Counted from the stretch's first letter, positions 34,843 to 45,594 are shown. The stretch: DNA of 64,000 nucleotides from Vibrio diazotrophicus (GCF_038452265.1 NZ_CP151842.1:2604001-2668000), one strand, 5' to 3'. Notes: generated from the letters alone by a model not told the origin. Made by a program: numbers and translations.

Positions 34843-37008
34843 TTACCCTTTTAAGCGTTCAACCAATCCACTCGCTCGTTCAGTCTTAAACTGAATACCT
34901 CGTTTCAGCACACCGATATCACAATACAAAGCCAGACGCTCTTTCGCTCTAGTAATACCTGTATAGATCAGTTCACGCGTCACTATCGGACTGTACTCTG
35001 GCGGTAAAATCATCGCGGTGAATTCAAACTCACTACCCTGTGATTTATGAATCGTCATGGCAAACGCGGTTTCATGTTGAGGAACTCGGCTTGGCAATAC
35101 AGCTTTTACGCTACCATCAGGAAGCTCGAAATAGACCTTCAATCTTTGCTCGGCATCCTCTTCATCTCGCATACATATGCCTATGTCACCGTTATACAAA
35201 CCAAGGGCGTGATCGTTCAGTGTCACCATTACAGGGCGACCGTGATACCAAAGCTCCTGTTGAGTCTTGATCAAATTACGAGCCGCCAAAGCACGCTCAA
35301 TACGATGATTCAGCCCCACCACACCAAAGTCGCCTTCTCGCACAGCACATAGCAAGCGGCTTTGACTGAACGCTTTTAACACCGATTTTGCCTTATTCGC
35401 CATAGATTCCGACTCACTACTTTCAGCTTCTTGCTGTTCAATAGTACGTTTACCTGCGCGATGCAGATAGACGGAATAAGCATCCACCAAAGATTTGATC
35501 ATCTGGTTATAGTTGTCGCTGCTTAACGGGTAGTGGTTAATATCCGAGAAATCTTGATTCCAGATTTCATCCACCTTCGCGGCTCTGCCGCTGTTTATCG
35601 CTTTCGCCAATTGTCCAATACCGGATCGGGCATCAAAACGGTAGCTCTTTTGCAGCATACATAAGCTATCTGCAACGCTGCTGTGCGAAGTCTTGGTGTG
35701 AGTAGATGAAACTGGATTGCCCAAGGAGTGGAAACCAGTCAGTTCAGAGAGCAACTTGCCTTGCGCGGCGCTGTATCCGTTATCAATAAATGAGCAGATA
35801 TCACCCAACACCGCCCCCGCTTCAACGGAAGCAAGCTGGTCTTTGTCACCAAGTAAAATCAAACGTGCATGGCTAGGCAGTGCATCAACCAGTTTGACCA
35901 TCATGGACAGATCCACCATGGAAGCTTCATCCACCACCAGCACATCTAAGTGCAGCAGGTTTTTGCTGTGATGACGAAACTCAGCACTGCCCGGAATAGC
36001 GCCAAGCAAGCGATGAATGGTGCTGGATGTGGTTGGAATAGCGGACTTTAATTCCGGCTCTACAGCTAAACTTTCTACCGCTTTACCAATAGATTCGGTT
36101 AAGCGTGCTGCCGCCTTACCTGTTGGTGCGACCAACTTAATATTCGGTGTATGACCTTGCTGCTGCGATTGGCGAATTAAAGCCGCGAGCAATTTGGTGA
36201 CCGTCGTAGTTTTACCGGTTCCCGGTCCTCCGGAAATGACCGCAAAGCGACGAGTCAAAGCCACTGCTGCTGCTACTTTCTGCCAGTTTAAACAGCAGCT
36301 CGCTGGAACAAGCGTATCCAGCGGTTGAAGATCTTCCATTCGCTGAACGCTGGTGAGCACGGCATCAATTGCAGTCCAGTCCAGTTGACCATCGTCGACC
36401 ACATCAAGGAAATCACACACCATTCGCTGACGACTGACCTGAGAAGTCTCAATGCTTTTCAAAGCTTTAAAAAGAAAGCGGTAGTCGCGTTCAAATAACA
36501 CATCGAGCAGCTCCCTGAGTTTTTGAGCTTGAATAGGCTTTTGTACATCAGTAGGCTTTAAGATCATCGGTGACCCAAAGCTCTGTAATCTGTGAGCAAG
36601 AGTGACTTCATAATGCCAGTAACGATGCAAATAGAGCCTCTGCCCATCAAACATCAGCGGAACCGCTTCCCCTTGCAAGCCAACCAGCTTTGAGTTTGGC
36701 AGAATTCGATTCCAATCCGCATTTACCCAAAGAGGATTCACCGCTAAAGCCGCTTCGCCATACAAACCCAGTTTGGCAGACAGATCAACGCTGCTGCCGT
36801 AACTGTCCCACAGAGCTAGACAAATATTGCCATTGCCCAGTTCCGCGCTGACGGCTGCCACCAATAAAAGAAAGGCACTTTTTTCCTCTGCACTCAACTC
36901 GTCGCTAGACAAAAGCGAAGCGACAAAACGAGCAAACTGGTAATCAAGCTGGCGAATACTGCCCTGCTTAGCCAAACGCGCTAACACTTCCAAAGCTTGT
37001 GTGCTCAT
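34843..37008 (-). CDS. recD: Exodeoxyribonuclease V subunit RecD
   Basis: This 721-residue SF1B 5'-3' helicase is the fast subunit of RecBCD. Walker A is SGGPGTGKTTTVTK near residue 260, Walker B is VVDEASMVDL near residue 360, and late motifs TIHKSQGSEF and YTGITRAKERLAL lie near the C terminus. It is longer than E. coli RecD (608 residues), partly through a Ser-rich insertion around residues 440-460 and another near residue 535. Its start overlaps the recB stop (ATGA). Confidence 0.95.
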   Translation of the reverse strand: MSTQALEVLARLAKQGSIRQLDYQFARFVASLLSSDELSAEEKSAFLLLVAAVSAELGNGNICLALWDSYGSSVDLSAKLGLYGEAALAVNPLWVNADWNRILPNSKLVGLQGEAVPLMFDGQRLYLHRYWHYEVTLAHRLQSFGSPMILKPTDVQKPIQAQKLRELLDVLFERDYRFLFKALKSIETSQVSRQRMVCDFLDVVDDGQLDWTAIDAVLTSVQRMEDLQPLDTLVPASCCLNWQKVAAAVALTRRFAVISGGPGTGKTTTVTKLLAALIRQSQQQGHTPNIKLVAPTGKAAARLTESIGKAVESLAVEPELKSAIPTTSSTIHRLLGAIPGSAEFRHHSKNLLHLDVLVVDEASMVDLSMMVKLVDALPSHARLILLGDKDQLASVEAGAVLGDICSFIDNGYSAAQGKLLSELTGFHSLGNPVSSTHTKTSHSSVADSLCMLQKSYRFDARSGIGQLAKAINSGRAAKVDEIWNQDFSDINHYPLSSDNYNQMIKSLVDAYSVYLHRAGKRTIEQQEAESSESESMANKAKSVLKAFSQSRLLCAVREGDFGVVGLNHRIERALAARNLIKTQQELWYHGRPVMVTLNDHALGLYNGDIGICMRDEEDAEQRLKVYFELPDGSVKAVLPSRVPQHETAFAMTIHKSQGSEFEFTAMILPPEYSPIVTRELIYTGITRAKERLALYCDIGVLKRGIQFKTERASGLVERLKG

Positions 37009-40000
37009 AATCCTAGCTCCATTTGCCCAGCAGAGTTTGTGCGTTCATCCGGCTCTTTACCTTGTATTAATAAATCCAGTTCTTCTAACATTGCTTGGCT
37101 TGGTTTTGCATTGAAAATACCGTGCTGCGCTTTGCCATCCATACCGCGCAGGAACAGATAGTAAACACCACCGAAGTGTTTGTTGTAGTCATAGTCCGCT
37201 AAGCGACTTTGTAAAAAGCGGTGCAACGCTAATGCATACAACTGATATTGCAGATCGTATCTGTGTTCTGCCATTGCTGAAGCCAAGTGTTCACCGTGGT
37301 AAGCCTCGACTTCATTGCCTAAATGATTCGATTTCCAGTCCAGAACATAGTATTTGCCTTCATGCTCAAACACTAAGTCGATAAAGCCTTTCAGCATCCC
37401 CTGAACGGTGTAGAACCCCAGATCACCAGCTTTGGCAGAAAGAGGATCATGGCGTTGAACCACACGGTTTAAGGCCGGTGCGGTGAGCACTTCAATCGGC
37501 AACAAAAATTCCATCTCAACCAATCTCTGATGAGGCTGTTTTTGGTTAAGCAGTAACTTTTTACCATCTAGCGGAGTCGCCAACACATCGTTCACCAGCT
37601 TTTGGATCACAGGTAACCATTCCATCTCTAACTGTTCTAGTTCCAGCAGATGACTGATGATTTGCGTGTTGTGTTCGCTGGTTGCAGATTCAGTGAACTC
37701 AACCTCTTCAAACACGGTGTGCAAGAAAGTACCGGGGCGCGCGCCTCGCGGAAAAGTGAAAATGGTTCGTTCTATTTCCGTCTCTGTCAGGTCATCGTGT
37801 TCGTCCGCAGAATCCACATCGAAACCCGCAATCTCAATTGTTGCGTCATGTTCTTTTTGATGACTGCCCTGCTTCACCAAACCCGAGTAACTGGTAATAC
37901 GCCAAAAACGGTCAATCTCACTTTGCAGCTCCTTGGCCTTAAGAGCTGGTAGTGTTTGTTCTGACGGCGTAAATACGGTGTCATGTGCTTCTGGAGGCGA
38001 AGTAACAGAGACAGAAGATAAGTGTTTTGCATGGTTTTGAACGGACTGGGTCAGGAGATCAATCCCCCCTTCCTGCCCGTTTTGCAGCAGATAGCCGATA
38101 GCGCTGTGATGAACACCTGTTGGCTCTTTGGTTGAGCGCCCATTACGTAGAGGGGCAACACCGATAAAACAGCCATAAACCGAGCGGGTTAATGCCACAT
38201 AAATCAAACGCAAATCTTCCGCTAAACGTTCTTTGTCTGCCTGTTGCAGAGCCTGTTTATCACCAGTGATATCCAGCAGAGTTTCACCGCTGGCAGTGTC
38301 GTAAAACTTACCTTCGCTCGCTTCTCGATAGCTGACCACAAACGGCAAAAACACCAACTCATATTCCAAACCTTTGGATTTGTGGATGGTAACGATCTGC
38401 ACCAGATTTCTTTCTGACTCCAAACGTTGAATCGCTTCGTCATTGCCCCCCATGCCTTGCTCGGCATCGGTGATCGTTTGAGCCAACCAACGTAACAAGC
38501 CGTGGTCACTATCGATATCTTGAGTGGCTTGTTGCAACAGTTCGCTGATGTGCATGAAATCGGTAAGATTTCGCTCTCCATCTGGCTCTTCCAGCCAACG
38601 TTCTGCAATATGACGAAGGCTTAAAACAGATCGAAGCATTGGCAGCACGCCACGCTCAAGCCAAAGCTGTCGATACTGCTTAAACTCGTTAACGGCTTTT
38701 TCCCACTCGTTTTCATCGTTATTGAGTGCATCAAGCTGCTTCGAATTCAGCGCAAACAATGGCGATGCTAAAGCCGCGCGTAGCGCTCTGTCATTTTCAG
38801 GAGTAAGCACGGCTTGAAGTAAACGTTGAATATCTTGAGCAATAGAACTGGTAAACACGCTATCACGGTTAGACAGATACACACTGGCAATACCTTGTTT
38901 CGCCAGTGCTTCTTTAATCATTCGCCCTTCATTACCCGTGCGAACCAGTACGGCAATGTCACCTGCTTGAATCGCTTTGTCTTTGCCACTACTAAAGTGG
39001 GCCTGACCTTGCTGCGCCGCCGTTAAAATGGTTTGAATCTGACTCGCTGTGGCCTGCGCCATAACATCCAAATAACTGCCTTTGGTTACTGGCGAACCTT
39101 CCGTTTCTTGCAACCAATAAGTCAATGCGGGTTGTTTTTCGCCGTTTAATAGCCACTCTTTTTTAGCGGCGTACGGGTTTGGTTTAACAGGCAAGAAAGG
39201 AATATCAGCATCATAAATAAACGGGCTGTCAGCCAGCTCAAATACTTGGTTAACCGCCTCTACCATATCGGCGCTTGAACGCCAGTTGGTTCCCAAGGTG
39301 TAATGGGCTGCAACCTGATTACGCGCTTTAATGTAGGTAAAAATGTCAGCGCCGCGGAAGGCGTAAATCGCCTGCTTAGGGTCACCGATCATAAACAAGC
39401 CACACTCAGGATTGTTCAGATAAATGCGGCTAAAAATGCTGTATTGCAGCGGATCGGTATCTTGGAATTCATCGATCATTGCCACCGGATAAAGATGGCG
39501 AATGCGCTCAGCTAATAACCCTTGCTCATCGCCGTCGATAGACGCAGACAGTTGACTCAACAGATCATCAAACGACAGCCACTGTTTGCTCGCTTTGGCT
39601 TTCGCCAACATAGCGCGGCAATGATGAATAGCGTGAGCAACTAAAGGCGCTTCAATCGTTATTGGCTCTGCTAAGAACTGTTCAATAACGTTAAAAATCT
39701 CAAGTTGAGGCGGATTACCTTTCTTAGATTTCTCTGCCAGTTTGCTTTGAGCAAACTCAGATAACGCTTCAGGCACCAGCAAATCATGAGTGGCTGAACT
39801 CGCCCACTGAGTGAGACTTTCGATACGTCTCAATAATGCATTTTGAGAGTTCTTATGCAGATCGGAGCCAGTAATACTTGGCTCAATATCCTCAAGCGCA
39901 ACAAGCCATTGCTTCTTAATAGCATCAATTTTCAGCAGATTGTTTTTATGCAGTTCCGCCAGATCGCCGTCCATCATAGGTGTGGTCAGTGACAATGGAA

Positions 40001-40625
40001 TACCCGATAAATAGCCACCAATTTTTTCTAACAGTGCAGCGGGAGACGACCACAAGCGTCGAACTTCGGCCGCCAAATTTAATGGCAAAGGATAGAACTG
40101 ACGACGCCAGTAGTCGGCGACGACTTGTGCTTTCAGATGACTTTCATCGGTGACAAATTCATTGTTAAAGCGGCTGCCTGATTCAAAAGCATTTTGCGTC
40201 AGCATTCGTTGACAGAAACCATGAATGGTATAAACCGCCGCTTCATCCATCTGACGTTCAGCATCCAGCAGAAGCTTGGCTGCGTATGCGTGATCAGCAA
40301 AATCGTTGAGTAAAGGTTCAATCACGGGGTCGTCGCTGTGACCACGAGAGAAGGCTAATCGGGCATCATGAATACGCGCTCGGATACGGTCACGTAGTTC
40401 AGCGGTCGCAGCTTCAGTAAAGGTCACCACTAAGATTTGCTCAACGGTTAAAGGTACTTGATGGCGACTTTCTTCACTTCCATGTCCCAGCAACAGGCGC
40501 AAATAGAGCCCAGCAATGGTGAAGGTTTTACCTGTACCCGCAGAAGCTTCTATCAAACGCGCGCCATGCAGTGGAAACGTCATGGTCTCTAGTGGCGTTG
40601 CTACGATACTGGAAGGAAGATTCAT
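37005..40625 (-). CDS. recB: Exodeoxyribonuclease V subunit RecB
   Basis: This 1206-residue SF1A 3'-5' helicase and nuclease is the catalytic core of RecBCD in double-strand-break repair. Walker A is IEASAGTGKTFTIAG near residue 30, Walker B is MIDEFQDTDP near residue 390, and motif VI is RLIYVALTRSVYG near residue 815. The C-terminal nuclease domain holds GFIDLVFEHEGKYYVLDWKSN, with the Asp-Asp-Lys active site, near residues 1075-1095. It is coupled to recD by a 4-bp overlap. The 327-bp gap to recC is notable because E. coli has ptrA there. Confidence 0.97.
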   Translation of the reverse strand: MNLPSSIVATPLETMTFPLHGARLIEASAGTGKTFTIAGLYLRLLLGHGSEESRHQVPLTVEQILVVTFTEAATAELRDRIRARIHDARLAFSRGHSDDPVIEPLLNDFADHAYAAKLLLDAERQMDEAAVYTIHGFCQRMLTQNAFESGSRFNNEFVTDESHLKAQVVADYWRRQFYPLPLNLAAEVRRLWSSPAALLEKIGGYLSGIPLSLTTPMMDGDLAELHKNNLLKIDAIKKQWLVALEDIEPSITGSDLHKNSQNALLRRIESLTQWASSATHDLLVPEALSEFAQSKLAEKSKKGNPPQLEIFNVIEQFLAEPITIEAPLVAHAIHHCRAMLAKAKASKQWLSFDDLLSQLSASIDGDEQGLLAERIRHLYPVAMIDEFQDTDPLQYSIFSRIYLNNPECGLFMIGDPKQAIYAFRGADIFTYIKARNQVAAHYTLGTNWRSSADMVEAVNQVFELADSPFIYDADIPFLPVKPNPYAAKKEWLLNGEKQPALTYWLQETEGSPVTKGSYLDVMAQATASQIQTILTAAQQGQAHFSSGKDKAIQAGDIAVLVRTGNEGRMIKEALAKQGIASVYLSNRDSVFTSSIAQDIQRLLQAVLTPENDRALRAALASPLFALNSKQLDALNNDENEWEKAVNEFKQYRQLWLERGVLPMLRSVLSLRHIAERWLEEPDGERNLTDFMHISELLQQATQDIDSDHGLLRWLAQTITDAEQGMGGNDEAIQRLESERNLVQIVTIHKSKGLEYELVFLPFVVSYREASEGKFYDTASGETLLDITGDKQALQQADKERLAEDLRLIYVALTRSVYGCFIGVAPLRNGRSTKEPTGVHHSAIGYLLQNGQEGGIDLLTQSVQNHAKHLSSVSVTSPPEAHDTVFTPSEQTLPALKAKELQSEIDRFWRITSYSGLVKQGSHQKEHDATIEIAGFDVDSADEHDDLTETEIERTIFTFPRGARPGTFLHTVFEEVEFTESATSEHNTQIISHLLELEQLEMEWLPVIQKLVNDVLATPLDGKKLLLNQKQPHQRLVEMEFLLPIEVLTAPALNRVVQRHDPLSAKAGDLGFYTVQGMLKGFIDLVFEHEGKYYVLDWKSNHLGNEVEAYHGEHLASAMAEHRYDLQYQLYALALHRFLQSRLADYDYNKHFGGVYYLFLRGMDGKAQHGIFNAKPSQAMLEELDLLIQGKEPDERTNSAGQMELGL

Positions 40626-40952
40626 TCGTTATTATGCCTTTCGTTAAACCAATAATTGTGTCGCAAAATTTATGTGATCTTGTTTAAGAATTTATATGTT
40701 GGTGAATGCAAGCGTCAGCGCTCAGATGGTTATGCGAGTAGCTTCACAGAACGCACCAACATGGAACATTACACTGCACCCACTTAATGCAAACTTAGTT
40801 TATAAAATAACCACTTATAGGTTATACAAACTATCCGTTTTAAAACGCTGCCTGCATTAACACCGAATTATGGTCCCTCTGACCTGTGGCCGTACAGCGA
40901 ACGCCCTACACCAATAATGATTTTCTGGCGGCCACTTATTCCTGTACTTCTG
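40626..40952. other. Intergenic spacer between recC and recB
   Basis: In E. coli the gene ptrA separates recC and recB; here only 327 bp remain, with no trace of a pitrilysin motif. A plus-strand ORF of 44 codons (40726-40860, starting MVMRVASQNAPTW) runs antisense to the operon, without a good ribosome binding site. An imperfect palindrome ATAACC...GGTTAT lies near 40807-40825. The spacer probably holds the recB promoter, but I cannot place it with confidence. Confidence 0.4.
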
Positions 40953-43900
40953 TTACTCATTTGCACTACCCACCGCATCAGCACTATCCACTAACTGCAA
41001 CCTAGGTGCTTGTAGCACTAAGCAGGAAAGTAGCCGTGCCTGCTGAGCAAGTTCGTCATTCCAAGTTGGCCAGATTCGTGCGATATACGCGTTGTTACCT
41101 TCACCCGTTGTGGCGTATCCGTCGTTAAAACATTCGGACATTTTTTTCAAAGATTTTTCTTCATCTTCTACCCATTTGCCACGGCTGAATCCGGCTTCAA
41201 TACAGGCTAATGCCGTTTTCGGGAAATAGGCGATGGGTGATGTCATTCCCTGATAAAACAGGCGGATAAGCTCATCCAGCAACTGTTTGGCCAGCTCGCT
41301 GCTTTCAACCGGAGGCAGAATCTGGTGCACAACACCTTCTTTGCGATCATAACCAACCAAATGAGTTTTGCTGACAACGCCCATGGCAGCATGGCACAGG
41401 TGATCTATCCAAGCTGCCAGCAAATCTTGTGACCGAACGGAACCGCTACGATAACGAACTAAACCGGATTGGAAGCGCTTGGTTAACCATCCGGTCAACT
41501 GAACTGACTTAGACTCTCCCAGAACCTGACTGGTAATATTGACTTCAAAATCATCCAGAGGTGACTGACATAAGAAGTGGATTTTCTCTAACACCTCTTC
41601 GGTTTGAACGCGGTTTGCTTCAAACTCCAGTTCACCAAAAGCACCGACAGGCAATTTGCCCTGAGCACGTTGCTGTTGAATAAACTGCTGTAACCTTGCT
41701 TCTTTATCTGCCTGAACATCAACATTGAGCAACACATCAAGCAAACTATCGCGCAGCTGGTAGCTGTTCAAACCATCCAGCGCAAAAGGTTCATCATCTT
41801 CCATCACCGCTAGTGGCGGTTCAAAAACCACTTTTAAGCGACGATTGAAAAAATACTGCACCGGAAGTCGCCAAAAGCGTTGTAACTCAACCAAATCAAG
41901 TTCTAACGGATAACTCACATCCAGCAAATAATCATCCAGCGGTAAATTAAATTCACCACTTGGCGTGCCCTGACGCAACGCTGCTGGCAGCCATTCTTTG
42001 GCGTAACTACCCGCTTCACTTAAGAAAGTTTGTGGACTAAACGGCACCATAGTGTGAACAGTGGATATCTTATCCACCAGCTTTTTGCCTGAATCGTCAC
42101 TTGGCAGCGCTTCATCACCCGTTAAACAATAGTTTTGCTGGCAGTATTCCAATAACTCACTCACCAGCACTGACGGTACGCGCTCAGTGTTATCTTGAAT
42201 TGAGCGACCAACATAGCTGATATACAGACTTTGCTGCGCAGAGAGCATGGCTTCCAGAAACAGGTATCTGTCGTCGTCTCGGCGTGAACGGTCGCCTCGT
42301 CGAGTCCGGCCATTCATCAAATCGAAACCTTCTGGCGGCATAGAACGCGGATATACGCCGTCATTCATTCCCAACAAGCACACTGCTTTGAAAGGAATCG
42401 AACGCATTGGCATCAGGGTACAGAAGTTCACTTGTCCGGCGAGGAAGCGCTGACTCACGCGTGTACCCGACAGCTTGTTGGTGAGGTATTCACTGATGAT
42501 TGCTGGCGCGATGTCTTCGTGATAACCGGCATCGGCCAATTGCTCTTTAAGGGAAACCAAAGTATCGCGAATGGATTTCAGCGCCATTTCACCATCCAGA
42601 TCGACCGCGAAGAAATCATCAAGCAGGTTGCTGAGCACTTCTCGCCACTCATCAATCGCTTGGGTTTGAGCCAGCAACGTTCGGTAACGACTGACCGTTT
42701 CAACAAAGTGCGCCAGTTTACCTGCCAGCTCAGCGTTCATCCCTTGCACCTCGTTATAAGGAGCGTAAGCATGCTCGCCATGTTCAAACAGTGCTGTCGA
42801 AGCGGGCATCGCATAGCCCAATAGCATGCGAGAAAGACCAAATTGCCAAGTGTTCTGCTCTGTCTCTGGCAGTTCAAATTCTTGAGCGGTAGTGCCATTC
42901 AGACCCCAGCGAATACCAGACTCTTCCACCCAGCGTTTCGCCAGTTCAAACTCGCTGTCATCCAGCTCAAATCGGCTCATCATGGCAGGCGTTTCCAGTA
43001 GCTCTAGCAGCTCAGACGCCAAACAGCGTGAGTGCGGCAAATTCACCAACTGGATAAATGCATTTAAGATTGGACTCTCTTGATTCGCGGTTCGGTCAGA
43101 AATCGAATACGGGATAAAACGTTCACCGGGCGCATTACCAAACACAGCTTGAATATAGGGGCTGTAAGCGTTGATGTCCGCCACCATTACAATGACATCA
43201 CGTGGTTTAAGCGTTGGATCGCGGTCAAACATGGCCAATAGCTCATCATGCAATACTTCCACTTCACGCATTGGGCTATGGCAAGCATGAATGGTTAGAG
43301 AGCGATCTTGGCTGTTGATGGTCGGTTTGTGAGTGCTGCTGTCAAGAATGTGATCATCTTGATGCTCTTCCAGATGCAGAATATCGGCTTGCAGCTGTTG
43401 CAACAACGTCTCGCGTGGAATATCGATAAACAGCTCATGCTCTTCATTATCATCTTGAGCCAACAAATAAAGGTTATCGCGCCCCAATTTTCCCATTGAA
43501 GCCAGCAAGCTATTGCCTACTGCGCTGCTGATATGCAGTTCATCTTCGGCAACATTGCTTTCAATATCGCCTTTGAGTGGCGATATTTCGCCCGTCACTG
43601 AAAGTGTATGTTCGTTCAGCGCTAACTGTTTGCGACGCTGGTTTTCGATTCGAGCCAGATATTTACGGTCTCGAATATCTCCCCAGTAATGCTGACAAGG
43701 GTTGGTAAACATAAGGTGCACATCGATGTGCTCGCCTAATGCTTTTAATGCATCCATATAACGTGGAGGCAAAGAGGAGATACCAAAGATAAACAGCCGC
43801 TTGGGCAATTTCTCTAACGGGACATGACCGTTCGCAAGAGCTTCAATAAAGCGTTGATATAAGTTTGCGCGGTGGTAATGCGATTGCTGCTGATGAATGA

Positions 43901-44429
43901 CGGTGTAGTCGTAAAGCTTTTTCCACAATATCGGTTGCCACGGGTGCTCTTCACCAATCTCGTCAACCGTTTCGCCTTTCTCCCAAGCTTCAATCCAATC
44001 TGGTCGGTACACCAGATAGCCATCAAAAATATCAGCGATTTTTTCAGCCAGCTGATAGAGCTTAGACTGGTCTGCATCATCTTTGAGATAACTTTTCAGT
44101 GGTGAGAAAGCGTCCAACTCCAACTGAGTCGGTAACAACTCCATCAGTTTCCAGGTCATTGCCTCTTTGTTAAAGGCACTGCGCTTGGGAACATCCGGTA
44201 AAACATGGGTGAACATTTCCCAAATAAAGGTCGCTGGCAGCGGAAAATCGATGTTTGCCGCAACCCCGAGTTCCTGTGCCAAAGCCATTTTCAGCCACTG
44301 CGACATACCCGGACTTTGAACCAAGATTTGTTCTTTCTCAAATGGGTTTTCCAGAGGTGCAGCTTTGATTAAATGCACCAACAAGATTTTTAACGTATCG
44401 ACTTTATTGGAATGGTAAACAGTAAACAC
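40953..44429 (-). CDS. recC: Exodeoxyribonuclease V subunit RecC
   Basis: This 1158-residue protein recognises Chi and splits DNA strands within RecBCD. It has degenerate helicase-like folds, seen as MFTVYHSNKVDTLK at the N terminus, VQSPGMSQWLKMAL near residue 40, and a C-terminal nuclease-like domain that has lost its active site. CLLGMNDGVYPRS near residue 690 is conserved in RecC. The gene lies upstream of recB and recD on the same strand, in the usual order recC-recB-recD. Confidence 0.96.
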   Translation of the reverse strand: MFTVYHSNKVDTLKILLVHLIKAAPLENPFEKEQILVQSPGMSQWLKMALAQELGVAANIDFPLPATFIWEMFTHVLPDVPKRSAFNKEAMTWKLMELLPTQLELDAFSPLKSYLKDDADQSKLYQLAEKIADIFDGYLVYRPDWIEAWEKGETVDEIGEEHPWQPILWKKLYDYTVIHQQQSHYHRANLYQRFIEALANGHVPLEKLPKRLFIFGISSLPPRYMDALKALGEHIDVHLMFTNPCQHYWGDIRDRKYLARIENQRRKQLALNEHTLSVTGEISPLKGDIESNVAEDELHISSAVGNSLLASMGKLGRDNLYLLAQDDNEEHELFIDIPRETLLQQLQADILHLEEHQDDHILDSSTHKPTINSQDRSLTIHACHSPMREVEVLHDELLAMFDRDPTLKPRDVIVMVADINAYSPYIQAVFGNAPGERFIPYSISDRTANQESPILNAFIQLVNLPHSRCLASELLELLETPAMMSRFELDDSEFELAKRWVEESGIRWGLNGTTAQEFELPETEQNTWQFGLSRMLLGYAMPASTALFEHGEHAYAPYNEVQGMNAELAGKLAHFVETVSRYRTLLAQTQAIDEWREVLSNLLDDFFAVDLDGEMALKSIRDTLVSLKEQLADAGYHEDIAPAIISEYLTNKLSGTRVSQRFLAGQVNFCTLMPMRSIPFKAVCLLGMNDGVYPRSMPPEGFDLMNGRTRRGDRSRRDDDRYLFLEAMLSAQQSLYISYVGRSIQDNTERVPSVLVSELLEYCQQNYCLTGDEALPSDDSGKKLVDKISTVHTMVPFSPQTFLSEAGSYAKEWLPAALRQGTPSGEFNLPLDDYLLDVSYPLELDLVELQRFWRLPVQYFFNRRLKVVFEPPLAVMEDDEPFALDGLNSYQLRDSLLDVLLNVDVQADKEARLQQFIQQQRAQGKLPVGAFGELEFEANRVQTEEVLEKIHFLCQSPLDDFEVNITSQVLGESKSVQLTGWLTKRFQSGLVRYRSGSVRSQDLLAAWIDHLCHAAMGVVSKTHLVGYDRKEGVVHQILPPVESSELAKQLLDELIRLFYQGMTSPIAYFPKTALACIEAGFSRGKWVEDEEKSLKKMSECFNDGYATTGEGNNAYIARIWPTWNDELAQQARLLSCLVLQAPRLQLVDSADAVGSANE

Positions 44430-44533
44430 AATTCACTCATGCAGTTCTCACCTAATAGCCGTTGAGATTAGCACAACTACCTGAACATTTATCTAAGCCA
44501 ATATTCAAAAGGTTAACTATTCCTCACTCTCGC

Positions 44534-44567
44534 TTTTTACTTCATCAATAAGGTTTTTACTTCATCA
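44534..44567. repeat. Direct repeat upstream of the LysR gene
   Basis: TTTTTACTTCATCA occurs twice (44534-44547 and 44554-44567), exactly 20 bp apart. This spacing is about two helical turns and suits binding of a multimeric regulator to one DNA face. It lies 57-90 bp before the LysR-family start, so autoregulation is possible, but that is inference. Confidence 0.45.
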
Positions 44568-44623
44568 GTGTTTAGCAGTAAGTTAAGTTTATTCAGCAGC
44601 GTTCAGTTTAGTTAAACAAAATC

Positions 44624-45550
44624 ATGAGCAATATTTCTCTCAAGCAACTCAAAGTGTTTACCACTATTACTCAGCACAAAACCTTAACCACGGCGGCTGA
44701 AGCACTGTTTTTATCCAAGGCAGCGGTGAGTATGGCGCTGTCGGAACTGGAGAAACATATTGGCCATGCGCTGTTTGATCGAGTGAATAACCGACTGGTT
44801 CTCAATCAAGAAGGACAAAAGCTTTTACCGCTCGCCGATGAGTTGCTCAGCCGATCCAATGCCATCGACCAGCTTTTCGATGGTGATAATTCTTTATCTG
44901 GGCAATTGCGTATTGGTGCTAGTGACACCATAGGCAACCAAGTCGCGCCCTACCTGCTCAGCCACTTTCGCCAAAAGTATCAACACCAGCAACAGAGTCT
45001 TTTTATTTCTAACTCTGCGCTGATTTGCGAAAAACTGGTCGACTACGAACTGGATATCGCTCTGATCGAAGGAAAAACATTGCACCCGCAACTGATTTCC
45101 ACTCAGTTCAGCCAAGATGAAATGTGCATTGTCTGCTCACCTAATCACCCATTAGCACTGCAAGAAAAAGTCACCTTACGAGATTTTGAACAGAGTGAAT
45201 GGATGTTGCGCGAAGCAGGTTCGGGCTCAAGAGAGTTCTTTTTAAGGGCCGTTGCACCACGTATTGAACATTGGCAGGAAGCCTTTCAGCTAAACACTAC
45301 CGAAGCGATTATCAACTGTGTTTCGGCGGGATTAGGCTTTGGTTGTTTATCTAAACTGGCGGCGCAAACTGCGATCAATGATGGTCGAATAAAGATACTG
45401 AATGTACCTCTGGATATGAAGCGACGTTTCTGGCTACTGGTGCACAAAGAGAAATACCAAAGCCCACTGCTCAAACATTTCATTGAGTTCTGTCATCAGT
45501 GGCATAAGAGTTCGGACACAGAAAATAACAACAGAAAACCGCTTGATTGA
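44624..45550 (+). CDS. LysR-family transcriptional regulator, YeiE-like
   Basis: This 308-residue protein has an N-terminal winged helix-turn-helix (LKQLKVFTTITQHKTLTTAA to about residue 60), followed by a periplasmic-binding-like effector domain (residues 90-295). The sequence around the recognition helix (LSKAAVSMALSELEKHIGH, then LFDRV) resembles YeiE, a regulator linked to sulfite stress or motility in enterics. The specific target here is unknown. It diverges from recC and precedes yebG, with which it has no obvious link. Confidence 0.85.
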   Translation: MSNISLKQLKVFTTITQHKTLTTAAEALFLSKAAVSMALSELEKHIGHALFDRVNNRLVLNQEGQKLLPLADELLSRSNAIDQLFDGDNSLSGQLRIGASDTIGNQVAPYLLSHFRQKYQHQQQSLFISNSALICEKLVDYELDIALIEGKTLHPQLISTQFSQDEMCIVCSPNHPLALQEKVTLRDFEQSEWMLREAGSGSREFFLRAVAPRIEHWQEAFQLNTTEAIINCVSAGLGFGCLSKLAAQTAINDGRIKILNVPLDMKRRFWLLVHKEKYQSPLLKHFIEFCHQWHKSSDTENNNRKPLD

Positions 45551-45594
45551 TGTATCAGCTTTGTTGTCCTCGTCTGGACATTTCATTATTAAAA

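Noticed and set aside
40640..40900. Integron attC-like site in the recC-recB gap
   Set aside because: The palindromes do not show the paired core sites RYYYAAC and GTTRRRY, and no integrase or cassette array is nearby.
42432..42824. 130-codon plus-strand ORF
   Set aside because: It is antisense inside recC.
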